Source: Streptococcus infantis SPAR10 (GTDB lineage: Bacteria; Bacillota; Bacilli; Lactobacillales; Streptococcaceae). Taken from it: a stretch of 64,000 nucleotides of DNA. The translations under genes and the position numbers were made by a program. Position 1 is the first letter of the stretch. Every line of letters starts with the position of its first letter. The notes under the pieces are model-generated. The model saw only the letters and a list, made by a program, of their open reading frames with translations. It was not told the DNA's origin and did not search any database. Shown in pieces: positions 34,059 through 42,808 of this stretch. The DNA is taken from positions 7,501-71,500 of the forward strand of contig NZ_ALCH01000004.1 in NCBI RefSeq assembly GCF_000279535.1, written 5' to 3'.

Positions 34059-34985
34059 TTATCTAGAATGTTGTTTTCCAGAATTGCGTTTTTTATTTTT
34101 CTTCTTAGCAGAAGTTGAGATAACTGCAGCTGATTCAGGAGTTACATCTTTACGAGTAGCTGAAGTTTTGCTTGCTTGTGGTGGGTTCTTGGCATATTCT
34201 TCGCGTACTTTTTTACGAAGTTTTGGACGAATGATGTAGTTGACGATGAATTGTTGAAGGATCATCATGAAACCACCGACAACCCAGTAAAGCGTAACGC
34301 TGGCTGGTGAGAAAATTGAGAACATGACAATCATCATTGGACTCATGTAAATCATCTTCTTAAGTTGTTCTCTTTGAGTCTCGTCTTCAACTCCGTGTAG
34401 TGAAAGGAGCGATTGGACGTAGTAGAGAACACCTGCACAGGCGATAAGAATCCAACTTGGAGAACCAAGTGCGATTCCTAAGAAGCTAGCTTCAGAAACA
34501 CCTTCTGTATGTTGAGCAGCAAAGTAGATCGCTGAGAAGAAAGGCATTTGGATGAGGAGAGGGAAACATCCTACTCCGCCAAACATGCTGATACCGTGCT
34601 CTTTTTGAGCAGCAAAGAGAGCTTGTTGGGCTTCAAGTTTTTCTTCTTGAGTCGTTGCTTCTTTCAGACGAGTTTGATGTGGCTCAAGAACATGCTTGAG
34701 GGCGTTCATCTTTTCAGAATGAAGCGTTGCCTTCCATGATTGGTAGATACCAAGTGGCAAAATAATCAAGCGGACGATAATGGTTACGATAATAATAGCG
34801 ACCCCGAAGCCTAGCCCTTTATCAGTAGCAAAGTACTTGATAGCTTCAGCCATAGGTGCTCCAATTGTATTCCAAATAAATCCTGTTGGTTGTCCAGTTG
34901 CTTTATCAACCTGGACACAGCCTGTCAAGACTAATAGCATAGCCACTCCCATGATAGAGAGGGCGATTCGTTTAATTGATTTCAC
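34059..34985 (-). CDS. yidC: Membrane protein insertase YidC2 (OxaA2/SpoIIIJ family)
   Basis: A 308-residue lipoprotein insertase. The signal peptide ends LVLTGC with lipid-modified Cys23, followed by five membrane segments, a cytoplasmic loop rich in E/K/Q (HQTRLKEATTQEEKLEAQQ), and a long basic C-terminal tail (KKKNKKRNSGKQHSR). A basic tail is characteristic of streptococcal YidC2, which interacts with ribosomes and is needed for SRP-independent insertion and stress tolerance. It is followed on the minus strand by a terminator and preceded by acyP. Confidence 0.93.
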   Translation of the reverse strand: MKSIKRIALSIMGVAMLLVLTGCVQVDKATGQPTGFIWNTIGAPMAEAIKYFATDKGLGFGVAIIIVTIIVRLIILPLGIYQSWKATLHSEKMNALKHVLEPHQTRLKEATTQEEKLEAQQALFAAQKEHGISMFGGVGCFPLLIQMPFFSAIYFAAQHTEGVSEASFLGIALGSPSWILIACAGVLYYVQSLLSLHGVEDETQREQLKKMIYMSPMMIVMFSIFSPASVTLYWVVGGFMMILQQFIVNYIIRPKLRKKVREEYAKNPPQASKTSATRKDVTPESAAVISTSAKKKNKKRNSGKQHSR

Positions 34986-35061
34986 TGTTTTTATTCCTTC
35001 TTTAAAAATTATACCTTTCTATTCTACTTTTTTTTTGAAAATATACAATAGTTCTAGAGAC

Positions 35062-35340
35062 CTAATTTGCTACTTTGAAATCTGAATAGGATGGGAAGTT
35101 GCTCAATTGAACATCTAGATAAGTTACTTTTGAGAAGGGAGTAGGTCCTTTTCGGATTTCTTGGATGAACTTAGCCATGATAGCTGAAGACTCTGCTTGG
35201 GCAAGAATTTCAACGGTTCCGTCATCGTTGTTCCAGACACGACCAGTGATTCCACCTATTTCGAGGGCAAGGGTATAGACGCCCCAGCGGAAACCAACGC
35301 CTTGAACGCGACCCTGTGCGATCATTTTGACCTTTTGCAT
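35062..35340 (-). CDS. acyP: Acylphosphatase
   Basis: A 92-residue protein with the signature GRVQGVGFRWGVY (catalytic Arg) and GRVWNNDDGTVEI (catalytic Asn). It hydrolyses acyl phosphates such as acetyl phosphate or carbamoyl phosphate. The ATG at 35340 follows GGAGGTTTGGT on the minus strand; the longer open frame upstream overlaps the divergent methylase gene and is not used. Confidence 0.92.
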   Translation of the reverse strand: MQKVKMIAQGRVQGVGFRWGVYTLALEIGGITGRVWNNDDGTVEILAQAESSAIMAKFIQEIRKGPTPFSKVTYLDVQLSNFPSYSDFKVAN

Positions 35341-35358
35341 ACCAAACCTCCTTGATTG

Positions 35359-35367
35359 TGTTATAAT
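35359..35367 (+). promoter_or_regulatory. Extended -10 promoter of the SpoU methylase gene
   Basis: TGTTATAAT ends 6 bases before the ATG at 35374, so the transcript should begin at or next to the start codon. Confidence 0.65.
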
Positions 35368-35373
35368 ACTCCT

Positions 35374-36114
35374 ATGACTATTATAACCTCTAAAGCCAAT
35401 TCTGTGGTAAAAAATGCCAAGAAATTGCATCAAAAAAAATATCGAAAATCTTCTTATTTAATTGAAGGATGGCATTTGTTTGAAGAGGCTGTTCAAGCAG
35501 GTGCAATTATAGAGAAAATATTTGCCCTGTCAGAGTATGGTGAAAAATTAACGGACTATCCTCAGACCGTCTTTGTGGCCGAAGAAATCTTGCTTGATTT
35601 AGCAGATTCACAAACTCCTCAGGGCATTGTAGCCATTGTTCAAAAGGAAGAAGAGCAGTTGCCGGATTTCACCTCTGGAAAATATCTTTTCTTGGAAGAC
35701 GTGCAGGATCCTGGAAATGTTGGCACAATGATCCGAACGGCAGATGCGGCAGGTTTTTCTGGAGTCATTGTTTCAAGCAAGTCAGCAGATATTTATAGCT
35801 TGAAGACTCTCCGATCCATGCAGGGCAGCCATTTTCATTTGCCGATTTATCGGATGCCTGTTGAAACTTTTGTTGAAGAGGCTAAAAAGAGCAATTTACC
35901 AATTCTGGCAACTACTTTGTCCCAAAACTCTAAAGATTATCGTGAGCTTGCTCAGCTAGAAGATTTCGCCTTGGTCATGGGAAATGAAGGTCAAGGAATC
36001 AGTCAATTCATGACAGACCAGGCAGACCAACTGGTTCATATTACCATGAAAGGGCAAGCGGAAAGTCTCAACGTTGCCATTGCTGCAGGCATACTCATGT
36101 TTTATTTGAGTTAA
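35374..36114 (+). CDS. TrmH/SpoU-family RNA 2'-O-methyltransferase
   Basis: A 246-residue SPOUT methylase with an N-terminal L30e-like substrate-binding domain (SYLIEGWHLFEEAVQAG) and a C-terminal knotted domain containing VQDPGNVGTMIRTADAAG, LVMGNEGQGIS and SLNVAIAAGILMF, the three SpoU motifs. The target, 23S rRNA or tRNA, cannot be decided here. It is divergent from acyP. There is no Shine-Dalgarno before the ATG, and the -10 lies so close that the mRNA is probably leaderless. Confidence 0.9.
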   Translation: MTIITSKANSVVKNAKKLHQKKYRKSSYLIEGWHLFEEAVQAGAIIEKIFALSEYGEKLTDYPQTVFVAEEILLDLADSQTPQGIVAIVQKEEEQLPDFTSGKYLFLEDVQDPGNVGTMIRTADAAGFSGVIVSSKSADIYSLKTLRSMQGSHFHLPIYRMPVETFVEEAKKSNLPILATTLSQNSKDYRELAQLEDFALVMGNEGQGISQFMTDQADQLVHITMKGQAESLNVAIAAGILMFYLS

Positions 36115-36127
36115 AATAGTTTATTTT

Positions 36128-36136
36128 TGTTATAAT
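36128..36136 (+). promoter_or_regulatory. Extended -10 promoter of the BI-1 gene
   Basis: TGTTATAAT, 31 bases before the ATG. Confidence 0.65.
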
Positions 36137-36167
36137 CAGTAAAAAGATTTCATAAGGAGAAAAAGAT

Positions 36168-36851
36168 ATGAATCAAACAATTATTCAAGAACGTTCTGGT
36201 CTGAATCAATTTTATGCAAAAGTATATGCTTTTGTAGGGATCGGGATTGCTTTATCTGCAATCGTTTCAGCCTTGATGTTAACAACCTTCCAAGATCTTC
36301 TGGTTCAGTTAATGCTTAACGCCCGCATATGGTTAATTGTCACAGGAATTGTAGAAGTAGCTCTAGTGATTTTTGCGAGTGGTTTAGCGATAAAGAATAG
36401 TCCAGCAACCTTTCCAATATTCCTGCTCTATTCAGCGGTCAATGGTTTTTCACTAAGCTTCATTGTGTCGCTCTATCTTCCTGGGACAGTTTTGACAGCC
36501 TTTATCTCCAGTGCAGCCCTCTTCTTCGTGATGGCTATCATAGGAGTAGTCATTAAAAAGGATTTGAGTGGAATCGGTCGTGCTTTGATTGCAGCCCTAT
36601 TTGGTTTGATACTAGCTATGGTTGTCAATATCTTCTTAAATAGTGACCTAATGGATTACATTATTAGTATTGTTATGGTGCTTGTTTTTGCAGGTCTCAT
36701 TGCTTGGGATAATCAAAAAATTCGTTATGTTTACGAAGAGTCAGATGGTCAGGTCGCTACAGGTTGGGCAATTTCTTTAGCACTTAGCCTCTACCTCGAC
36801 TTTATCAACCTCTTCCTTAGCTTCCTACGAATCTTTGGACGTGACGATTAA
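36168..36851 (+). CDS. Bax inhibitor-1 (YbhL/YccA) family membrane protein
   Basis: A 227-residue protein with about seven hydrophobic segments from residue 20 to the end and the family motif YLDFINLFLSFLRIFG at the C-terminus. BI-1 family members are pH-sensitive Ca2+ leak channels in Bacillus (YetJ); the role in streptococci is not established. It is monocistronic with a good ribosome site (AAGGAGAAA) and a downstream terminator. Confidence 0.9.
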   Translation: MNQTIIQERSGLNQFYAKVYAFVGIGIALSAIVSALMLTTFQDLLVQLMLNARIWLIVTGIVEVALVIFASGLAIKNSPATFPIFLLYSAVNGFSLSFIVSLYLPGTVLTAFISSAALFFVMAIIGVVIKKDLSGIGRALIAALFGLILAMVVNIFLNSDLMDYIISIVMVLVFAGLIAWDNQKIRYVYEESDGQVATGWAISLALSLYLDFINLFLSFLRIFGRDD

Positions 36852-36857
36852 TACTTT

Positions 36858-36882
36858 TAGAGCTCAAATGAGCTCTTTTTTA
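36858..36882 (+). terminator. Terminator after the BI-1 gene
   Basis: AGAGCTC pairs with GAGCTCT around an AAAT loop and is followed by Ts. Confidence 0.8.
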
Positions 36883-36913
36883 ATTTTTACTTTCATTTTT
36901 AATAACAAAAAGG

Positions 36914-36919
36914 TATAAT
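36914..36919 (+). promoter_or_regulatory. -10 element of asnA
   Basis: TATAAT, 27 bases before the ATG. The leader is too short for a T-box. Confidence 0.55.
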
Positions 36920-36946
36920 CTTTTTATTATTCAAAAGGAGGAACGT

Positions 36947-37939
36947 ATGAAGAAAAGTTTTATCCATCAGCAAGAAGAGATTTCCTTTGTAAAAAATACC
37001 TTTACCCAATATTTAAAAGATAAGTTAGAAGTAGTAGAAGTGCAAGGACCAATCTTGAGTAAGGTTGGTGATGGAATGCAGGACAACCTTTCAGGTATTG
37101 AACATCCAGTTTCAGTTAAGGTTTTGCAGATTCCTAATGAGACCTATGAAGTGGTGCATTCACTTGCTAAGTGGAAACGCCATACCTTGGCTCGTTTTGG
37201 TTTTGGTGAGGGAGAAGGTCTCTTCGTTCACATGAAGGCTCTTCGTCCAGATGAAGACTCACTAGATGCGACTCACTCAGTTTATGTTGACCAGTGGGAC
37301 TGGGAAAAGGTCATTCCAAACGGACATCGCAATCTTGCATATCTTAAAGAGACAGTTGAAAAGATTTATAAGGCCATTCGTTTGACAGAGTTGGCAGTCG
37401 AAGCCCGCTATGATATTGAGTCAATCTTGCCGAAGCAAATTACCTTTATCCATACTGAAGAGTTGGTTGAACGCTATCCAGACTTAACACCTAAAGAACG
37501 TGAAAATGCTATCTGTAAGGAATTCGGTGCAGTCTTCTTGATTGGTATCGGTGGTGTATTGTCAGATGGAAAACCTCATGACGGACGTGCACCGGACTAT
37601 GATGACTGGACAACAGAATCTGAAAATGGCTATAAGGGTCTGAACGGGGACATTCTAGTTTGGAATGAGAATCTTGGTGCAGCCTTTGAGTTGTCTTCAA
37701 TGGGGATTCGTGTCGATGAAGACACTCTTCGTCGTCAGGTAGCTATTACAGGAGATGAAGACCGCTTATCTCTTGAATGGCATAAGGCTCTCTTGAATGG
37801 ACTCTTCCCATTGACAATTGGTGGAGGAATTGGACAGTCTCGTATGGCCATGTTCTTACTTCGTAAGAAGCACATCGGTGAAGTTCAAACCAGTGTTTGG
37901 CCACAAGAAGTTAGAGATACTTACGAGAATATTCTTTAA
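36947..37939 (+). CDS. asnA: Aspartate-ammonia ligase
   Basis: A 330-residue ammonia-dependent asparagine synthetase that is structurally related to class II synthetases. Seen: [34 protein letters not shown], and near the end [25 protein letters not shown], the class II-like motif 3 region. AGGAGG precedes the ATG. It sits alone between two terminators. Confidence 0.96.
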   Translation: MKKSFIHQQEEISFVKNTFTQYLKDKLEVVEVQGPILSKVGDGMQDNLSGIEHPVSVKVLQIPNETYEVVHSLAKWKRHTLARFGFGEGEGLFVHMKALRPDEDSLDATHSVYVDQWDWEKVIPNGHRNLAYLKETVEKIYKAIRLTELAVEARYDIESILPKQITFIHTEELVERYPDLTPKERENAICKEFGAVFLIGIGGVLSDGKPHDGRAPDYDDWTTESENGYKGLNGDILVWNENLGAAFELSSMGIRVDEDTLRRQVAITGDEDRLSLEWHKALLNGLFPLTIGGGIGQSRMAMFLLRKKHIGEVQTSVWPQEVRDTYENIL

Positions 37940-37941
37940 TC

Positions 37942-37966
37942 AATCGAACCGAGAGGTTCGATTTTC
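37942..37966 (+). terminator. asnA terminator
   Basis: A 9-bp stem (AATCGAACC with GGTTCGATT) is capped by GAGA and followed by Ts. Confidence 0.82.
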
Positions 37967-37982
37967 TTATTTCATCAGAATT

Positions 37983-37991
37983 TGGTATAAT
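37983..37991 (+). promoter_or_regulatory. Extended -10 promoter of rsmD
   Basis: TGGTATAAT ends 7 bases before the rsmD ATG, so transcription should begin at or one base before the start codon. Confidence 0.7.
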
Positions 37992-37998
37992 ATACCTT

Positions 37999-38538
37999 AT
38001 GAAAATCGTATCAGGAATCTACGGAGGACGTCCTTTAAAGACCTTGGACGGGAAAACAACGAGGCCGACATCGGACAAGGTCCGAGGGGCTATTTTCAAT
38101 ATGATTGGTCCCTACTTTGAAGGAGGACGTGTACTAGATCTCTATGCTGGCAGTGGTGGTTTATCCATCGAAGCAGTTTCAAGGGGAATGTCAAGTGCTG
38201 TTCTGGTCGAGAGGGATAGACGGGCCCAGAATATTGTGGCAGAAAATATCCGGATGACCAAGGAAACCTCAAAGTTTCAATTATTGAAAATGGAGTCCAG
38301 TCGTGCGTTGGAGCAGGTGGATGGCGTTTTTGATCTCATCTTTTTGGACCCTCCCTATGCAAAGGAACAAATCGTGTCTGATATTGAAAAAATGGCTGAG
38401 AGAAATCTTTTTTCAGAAGATGTCATGGTGGTCTGCGAGACCGATAAATCAGTAGAGCTTCCAGAAGAAATCGCCTGTTTAGGCATCTGGAAGGAAAAAA
38501 TATATGGGATTAGTAAGGTGACGGTTTATGTCAGATAA
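37999..38538 (+). CDS. rsmD: 16S rRNA (guanine966-N2)-methyltransferase RsmD
   Basis: A 179-residue Rossmann methylase. [15 protein letters not shown] and [15 protein letters not shown] open the family signature, SAM motif I is [14 protein letters not shown], and the catalytic LIFLDPPY follows. It starts the coupled series rsmD-coaD-sepM, with coaD overlapping by 11 bases. The -10 box lies seven bases before the ATG and no ribosome site fits between them, so the message is probably leaderless. Confidence 0.94.
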   Translation: MKIVSGIYGGRPLKTLDGKTTRPTSDKVRGAIFNMIGPYFEGGRVLDLYAGSGGLSIEAVSRGMSSAVLVERDRRAQNIVAENIRMTKETSKFQLLKMESSRALEQVDGVFDLIFLDPPYAKEQIVSDIEKMAERNLFSEDVMVVCETDKSVELPEEIACLGIWKEKIYGISKVTVYVR

Positions 38539-39016
38539 AATTGGGCTATTTACAGGTTCGTTTGATCCAATTACCAATGGTCATTTGGACCTTATTGAAC
38601 GCGCAAGTAAGCTCTTTGATAGATTGTATGTGGGAATTTTTTATAATCCACACAAAAATGGATTTTTACCGATAGAAAGTCGGCTAGAGACGGTTGAAAA
38701 AGCGGTGGGACACCTTAAAAATGTCCAAGTCATTGCCTCTCATGATGAATTAGTCGTTGATGTTGCTAGAAAACTGGGTGTCCATGTTCTTGTTCGTGGT
38801 TTGCGTAACGCTGCGGATCTTCAGTATGAAGCCAGTTTTGATTTTTACAACCATCAATTAGCAGGAGAGATTGAGACAGTCTATCTCCATAGTCGCCCAG
38901 AGCATGTTTACATCAGCTCTTCAGCTGTGAGAGAACTATTGAAGTTTGGTCAAGATATTAGCAAGTATGTACCAAATGCTGTCTTAGAGGAGTTAAAGAA
39001 TGAAGAAAAAAACTAG
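38528..39016 (+). CDS. coaD: Phosphopantetheine adenylyltransferase
   Basis: A 162-residue nucleotidyltransferase that carries out the penultimate step of coenzyme A synthesis. The TNGH motif is at 16-19 ([13 protein letters not shown]), and [13 protein letters not shown] and [12 protein letters not shown] follow. The gene overlaps rsmD by 11 bases and sepM by 17, indicating translational coupling. Confidence 0.95.
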   Translation: MSDKIGLFTGSFDPITNGHLDLIERASKLFDRLYVGIFYNPHKNGFLPIESRLETVEKAVGHLKNVQVIASHDELVVDVARKLGVHVLVRGLRNAADLQYEASFDFYNHQLAGEIETVYLHSRPEHVYISSSAVRELLKFGQDISKYVPNAVLEELKNEEKN

Positions 39017-40037
39017 ATGGCCCATATATTTAATCATCGGGCTCATTATCACTTTTATATCTTTTACGGTACCACTTCCTTATTACATTGAGGTGCCAGG
39101 GACTTCAGAAGATATTCGAAAGGTTTTACAAGTAAATAACCAATCTGACCAAGAAGAAGGTTCCTACCAATTTGTAACAGTTGGAGTTAAGCACGCTAGA
39201 CTGGTTGACTTGGTTTATGCTTGGCTAACACCTTTTACGGACATACATAGTGCTAAAGAGATGACTGGTGGTTCGTCAGATGCGGAATTTATGCGAATCA
39301 ACCAGTTTTACATGGAAACTTCGCAGAACATGGCCAAATATCAAGGTCTGAAGGCAGCGGGCAAGGAGATAGAACTCAAATACCTGGGAGTCTATGTTTT
39401 GACCGTAACAGATAACTCAACCTTCAAGGGTATTCTCAATATCGCTGACACAGTAACGGCTGTCAATGATAAGACTTTTGAGAGTTCTAAGGAGATGGTC
39501 GACTACGTTAATTCTCAAACGCTAGGTGACAAGGTTAAGGTTACTTACCAAGAAGACGGGAAAGTCAAAACCGCTGAAGGAAAAATCATTACTCTGGAAA
39601 ATGGGAAAAACGGTATTGGAATCGGTTTGATTGACCGCACAGAAGTGTCAAGTGACGTGCCAATCAAGTTTTCAACTGCTGGCATTGGTGGTCCGAGTGC
39701 TGGAATGATGTTTAGTTTATCCATCTATACGCAAATTGCAGATCCAACTCTTCGAAATGGACGTATCATTGCTGGTACAGGAAGTATCGACAGAGATGGA
39801 AATGTTGGTGATATTGGTGGAATTGACAAAAAAGTTGTTGCTGCTGCAAAAAAAGGAGCTACTGTATTCTTTGCTCCTAACAATCCAGTAACTGAAGAAG
39901 CTAAAAAGGCCAATCCTAATGCTAAAAGTAATTATGACACGGCTGTAGAAGCGGCTGAAATGATTAAAACAGACATGAAGATTGTTCCTGTAAAAACACT
40001 TCAGGATGCAATTGATTACTTGAAAAACAACCCATAG
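39000..40037 (+). CDS. sepM: SepM-family membrane serine protease (PDZ-Lon)
   Basis: A 345-residue protein with an N-terminal membrane helix ([22 protein letters not shown]), an extracellular PDZ domain (about 120-195) and a Lon-type protease domain. The catalytic Ser is S233 ([10 protein letters not shown]) and the Lys lies in GGIDKK (277/278). In S. mutans SepM trims the competence-stimulating peptide outside the cell; the same role here is inference. GAGGAG precedes the ATG and it overlaps coaD by 17 bases. Confidence 0.88.
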   Translation: MKKKTRWPIYLIIGLIITFISFTVPLPYYIEVPGTSEDIRKVLQVNNQSDQEEGSYQFVTVGVKHARLVDLVYAWLTPFTDIHSAKEMTGGSSDAEFMRINQFYMETSQNMAKYQGLKAAGKEIELKYLGVYVLTVTDNSTFKGILNIADTVTAVNDKTFESSKEMVDYVNSQTLGDKVKVTYQEDGKVKTAEGKIITLENGKNGIGIGLIDRTEVSSDVPIKFSTAGIGGPSAGMMFSLSIYTQIADPTLRNGRIIAGTGSIDRDGNVGDIGGIDKKVVAAAKKGATVFFAPNNPVTEEAKKANPNAKSNYDTAVEAAEMIKTDMKIVPVKTLQDAIDYLKNNP

Positions 40038-40079
40038 AATATAGTGCAAGTCCATAGACTAGCGTAGAAAAAAAGAAGA

Positions 40080-40088
40080 TGGTATAAT
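40080..40088 (+). promoter_or_regulatory. Extended -10 promoter of the DUF1146 gene
   Basis: TGGTATAAT ends 6 bases before the ATG at 40095; a leaderless message is expected. Confidence 0.65.
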
Positions 40089-40094
40089 AGGCAG

Positions 40095-40325
40095 ATGATT
40101 CAATTGTTTTTTACTCTCAGTAGTCATATGTTTTTTGTCTACCTAGTTTTTCAACTTTTGAAAGATTTAGTCAAATGGGATCAAATTTTGAAGGTGACCA
40201 AGGACAATGCGAGGAAGGTACGACTTTTGGTAGTATTGTGTAGTATCGGTTTAGGATATCTAATCAGTTCTTTTTTCCTAAATCTCTACCAATTATGGCA
40301 AGAAGCTGTACGGACATTATTCTAA
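40095..40325 (+). CDS. DUF1146 (YwzB) family small membrane protein
   Basis: A 76-residue protein with two hydrophobic segments (about 3-22 and 43-65) separated by a basic loop (KVTKDNARKVR). The topology and its position directly before murA match the DUF1146/YwzB family of Firmicutes. Function unknown; the link to murA suggests an envelope role. There is no Shine-Dalgarno; the -10 box ends 6 bases before the ATG. Confidence 0.8.
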   Translation: MIQLFFTLSSHMFFVYLVFQLLKDLVKWDQILKVTKDNARKVRLLVVLCSIGLGYLISSFFLNLYQLWQEAVRTLF

Positions 40326-40349
40326 ACTCGAAAGTAAAGGAAAATATTT

Positions 40350-41636
40350 ATGGAAAAAATTGTAGTTCGAGGTGGCGATAATCGCCTTGTCGGAAGTGTT
40401 ACCATTGAGGGCGCGAAAAATGCAGTTTTGCCACTACTTGCAGCGACAATTTTAGCAAGCGAAGGAAAAACAGTTTTAAAAAATGTTCCTATCCTATCGG
40501 ATGTCTTTACCATGAACCAAGTAGTTCGTGGATTAAATGCGAAAGTTAATTTTGATCAAGATGCACACATTGTTGAAGTGGATGCAACAGATGATATCAC
40601 AGAAGAAGCTCCCTATAAGTATGTCAGCAAGATGCGTGCTTCTATTGTAGTCTTGGGTCCAATCCTGGCTAGGGTTGGTCACGCTAAAGTTTCGATGCCA
40701 GGTGGTTGTACAATTGGTAGTCGTCCGATTGACCTTCACCTTAAAGGTTTGGAAGCAATGGGGGCTAAGATTACCCAAACAGCTGGCTATATCGAAGCTA
40801 AGGCAGAACGCTTGCATGGAGCCCATATCTATATGGACTTTCCTAGTGTAGGGGCAACCCAAAACTTGATGATGGCTGCAACGCTAGCTGATGGCGTAAC
40901 TGTTATCGAAAATGCTGCGCGTGAACCTGAAATTGTAGACTTGGCTGTCCTCTTGAATAAAATGGGAGCTAAAGTCAAAGGTGCGGGAACAGAGAGCATT
41001 ACCATCACTGGTGTTGAAAACTTGCATGGTGCAACTCATAACGTTGTTCAAGACCGCATCGAAGCAGGGACATTCATGGTTGCTGCTGCAATGACAGGTG
41101 GAGATGTCCTGATTCAAGATGCTATCTGGGAACACAACCGTCCCTTGTTGGCGAAATTACAGGAAATGGGTGTTGAAGTCATCGACGAAGATGAAGGAAT
41201 CCGCATCCGTTCTCAACGAGACAAACTAAAAGCAGTTCATGTCAAGACCTTACCACATCCAGGGTTTCCTACGGACATGCAGGCGCAGTTTACTGCTCTT
41301 ATGACGGTTGCTCAAGGAGAATCAACTATGGTTGAGACAGTCTTTGAGAATCGTTTCCAACATCTAGAGGAAATGCGTCGCATGGGCTTGCATTCTGAGA
41401 TTATCCGTGATACAGCTCGTATCGTTGGCGGGCAACCTCTCCAAGGGGCAGAAGTGCTGTCTACGGATCTCCGTGCCAGTGCAGCCTTGATCCTGACAGG
41501 TTTAATAGCTGAAGGTGAGACTGTTGTTGGGAAACTTGTCCATTTGGATAGAGGTTATTATCGTTTTCATGAAAAGTTAGCTCAGTTAGGGGCTAATATT
41601 GAACGGGTAAGTGTGGAAGCTGATGAAGATGAATAA
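40350..41636 (+). CDS. murA: UDP-N-acetylglucosamine 1-carboxyvinyltransferase
   Basis: A 428-residue EPSP-synthase-fold enzyme for the first committed step of peptidoglycan synthesis. The Lys-Asn pair at 23-24 ([10 protein letters not shown]) and the fosfomycin-target Cys120 ([15 protein letters not shown]) are present. Streptococci have two copies; this one followed by epuA and endA corresponds to pneumococcal murA-1. A GGAAA-type site precedes the ATG. The epuA start overlaps the end. Confidence 0.95.
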   Translation: MEKIVVRGGDNRLVGSVTIEGAKNAVLPLLAATILASEGKTVLKNVPILSDVFTMNQVVRGLNAKVNFDQDAHIVEVDATDDITEEAPYKYVSKMRASIVVLGPILARVGHAKVSMPGGCTIGSRPIDLHLKGLEAMGAKITQTAGYIEAKAERLHGAHIYMDFPSVGATQNLMMAATLADGVTVIENAAREPEIVDLAVLLNKMGAKVKGAGTESITITGVENLHGATHNVVQDRIEAGTFMVAAAMTGGDVLIQDAIWEHNRPLLAKLQEMGVEVIDEDEGIRIRSQRDKLKAVHVKTLPHPGFPTDMQAQFTALMTVAQGESTMVETVFENRFQHLEEMRRMGLHSEIIRDTARIVGGQPLQGAEVLSTDLRASAALILTGLIAEGETVVGKLVHLDRGYYRFHEKLAQLGANIERVSVEADEDE

Positions 41637-41817
41637 ACAAACCTCTTATGTATTACGTAGATTCCTACTAGTTATTATTGTCCTGCTTCTAGGGGTCTTA
41701 GCACTTGGAATTGGCTTGATGATTGGCTACGGTATCTTAGGCAAGGGCCAAGATCCATGGGCGATTTTAGCTCCAGAAAAGTGGCATGAGTTAATTTCGA
41801 AATTTACAGGGAAATAG
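41629..41817 (+). CDS. epuA: EpuA (RpoB-associated small membrane protein family)
   Basis: A 62-residue protein with a basic N-terminus, one membrane helix ([26 protein letters not shown]) and a short outside tail with [14 protein letters not shown]. The family is annotated as DNA-directed RNA polymerase subunit beta (EpuA) because it is fused to or associated with that name in databases, but it is a membrane peptide of unknown function. In pneumococcus it links murA and endA exactly as here. Overlap with murA is 8 bases. The start could also be the ATG at 41623. Confidence 0.82.
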   Translation: MNKQTSYVLRRFLLVIIVLLLGVLALGIGLMIGYGILGKGQDPWAILAPEKWHELISKFTGK

Positions 41818-41837
41818 GCTGGGAGACCAGCCTTTTT
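41816..41837 (+). terminator. Terminator after epuA
   Basis: A 7-bp stem AGGCTGG/CCAGCCT is capped by GAGA and followed by five Ts. It separates murA-epuA from endA, perhaps incompletely. Confidence 0.75.
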
Positions 41838-41862
41838 CTAAGAACAAAACTAAGGAGAAAAG

Positions 41863-42690
41863 ATGAACAAAAAAACAAGGCAGGCACTCATAGGTCTTCT
41901 GCTTTTCCTACTTTTGTCGGCAGGAAGTTACTACATAAAAGAAATGCAGGCTTCCAATGCTACACCGCAAACACAGGTCAACCAGAAATCCCAGTCGCTT
42001 GATACTCCAAGTCAAAAATTGGCCGAGAGTGTACTGACTGATTCGGTAAAAAAACAAATAAAGGGTACTCTTGAGTGGAATGGAGCAGGTGCCTTTATCG
42101 TAAATGGAAACAAAACGAACTTAGATGCAAAGGTTTCAAGTAAACCCTATGCTGATAACAAGACAAAAACTGTAGGTGGGGAGACGGTTCCAACTGTGGC
42201 TAACGCCCTCATGTCAAAAGCAACAAGACAGTACAAAGACCGTGAAGAAACCGGGAATGGTTCGACTTCTTGGACCCCAGCAGGATGGCATCAAGTCAAA
42301 AACCTAAAAGGGACTTATAATCACGCAGTAGATAGAGGGCATTTATTAGGCTATGCCTTGATTGGTGGTTTAGATGGTTTTGATGCATCTACTAGCAATC
42401 CCAAAAATATCGCTGTACAAACAGCCTGGGCCAACCAAGCACGCGCAGAAGATTCGACTGGACAAAACTACTATGAAAGTTTAGTTCGAAAGGCTCTGGA
42501 TCAAAATAAGCGCGTGCGTTACCGTGTCACATTGCTCTACGCTACAGAAGAAGATTTGGTTCCTTCTGCATCTCAGATTGAAGCCAAATCATCTGATGGT
42601 GAATTGGAGTTTAACGTCGTAGTTCCTAACGTTCAAAAGGGAATTCAGTTAGATTACCGAACAGGAAAAGTAACTGTTACAAAGAACTAA
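41863..42690 (+). CDS. endA: DNA-entry nuclease EndA
   Basis: A 275-residue membrane-anchored beta-beta-alpha-metal nuclease that degrades one DNA strand during transformation. The uncleaved signal anchor spans residues 9-23. The DRGH motif is at 157-160, giving catalytic His160, with Asn182 and Asn191 in place; these are the numbers reported for pneumococcal EndA. AAGGAG precedes the ATG. Together with comG this makes DNA uptake by the strain likely. Confidence 0.95.
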   Translation: MNKKTRQALIGLLLFLLLSAGSYYIKEMQASNATPQTQVNQKSQSLDTPSQKLAESVLTDSVKKQIKGTLEWNGAGAFIVNGNKTNLDAKVSSKPYADNKTKTVGGETVPTVANALMSKATRQYKDREETGNGSTSWTPAGWHQVKNLKGTYNHAVDRGHLLGYALIGGLDGFDASTSNPKNIAVQTAWANQARAEDSTGQNYYESLVRKALDQNKRVRYRVTLLYATEEDLVPSASQIEAKSSDGELEFNVVVPNVQKGIQLDYRTGKVTVTKN

Positions 42691-42768
42691 TAGATAGTCG
42701 GTCCCTTATTGTTTCGGTAGGGGATTTACTATAGAAATCACAATTTAATGTGTAGAAGTTGAAAAATA

Positions 42769-42777
42769 TGGTATAAT
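42769..42777 (+). promoter_or_regulatory. Extended -10 promoter of the CNNM/CBS gene
   Basis: TGGTATAAT, 31 bases before the ATG. Confidence 0.65.
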
Positions 42778-42808
42778 AGTCACAATTATACTTTTTAGGA
42801 GAAGGAAA

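Noticed and set aside
36880..36947. T-box control of asnA
   Set aside because: The -10 box lies 27 bases before the ATG, leaving no room for a T-box leader.
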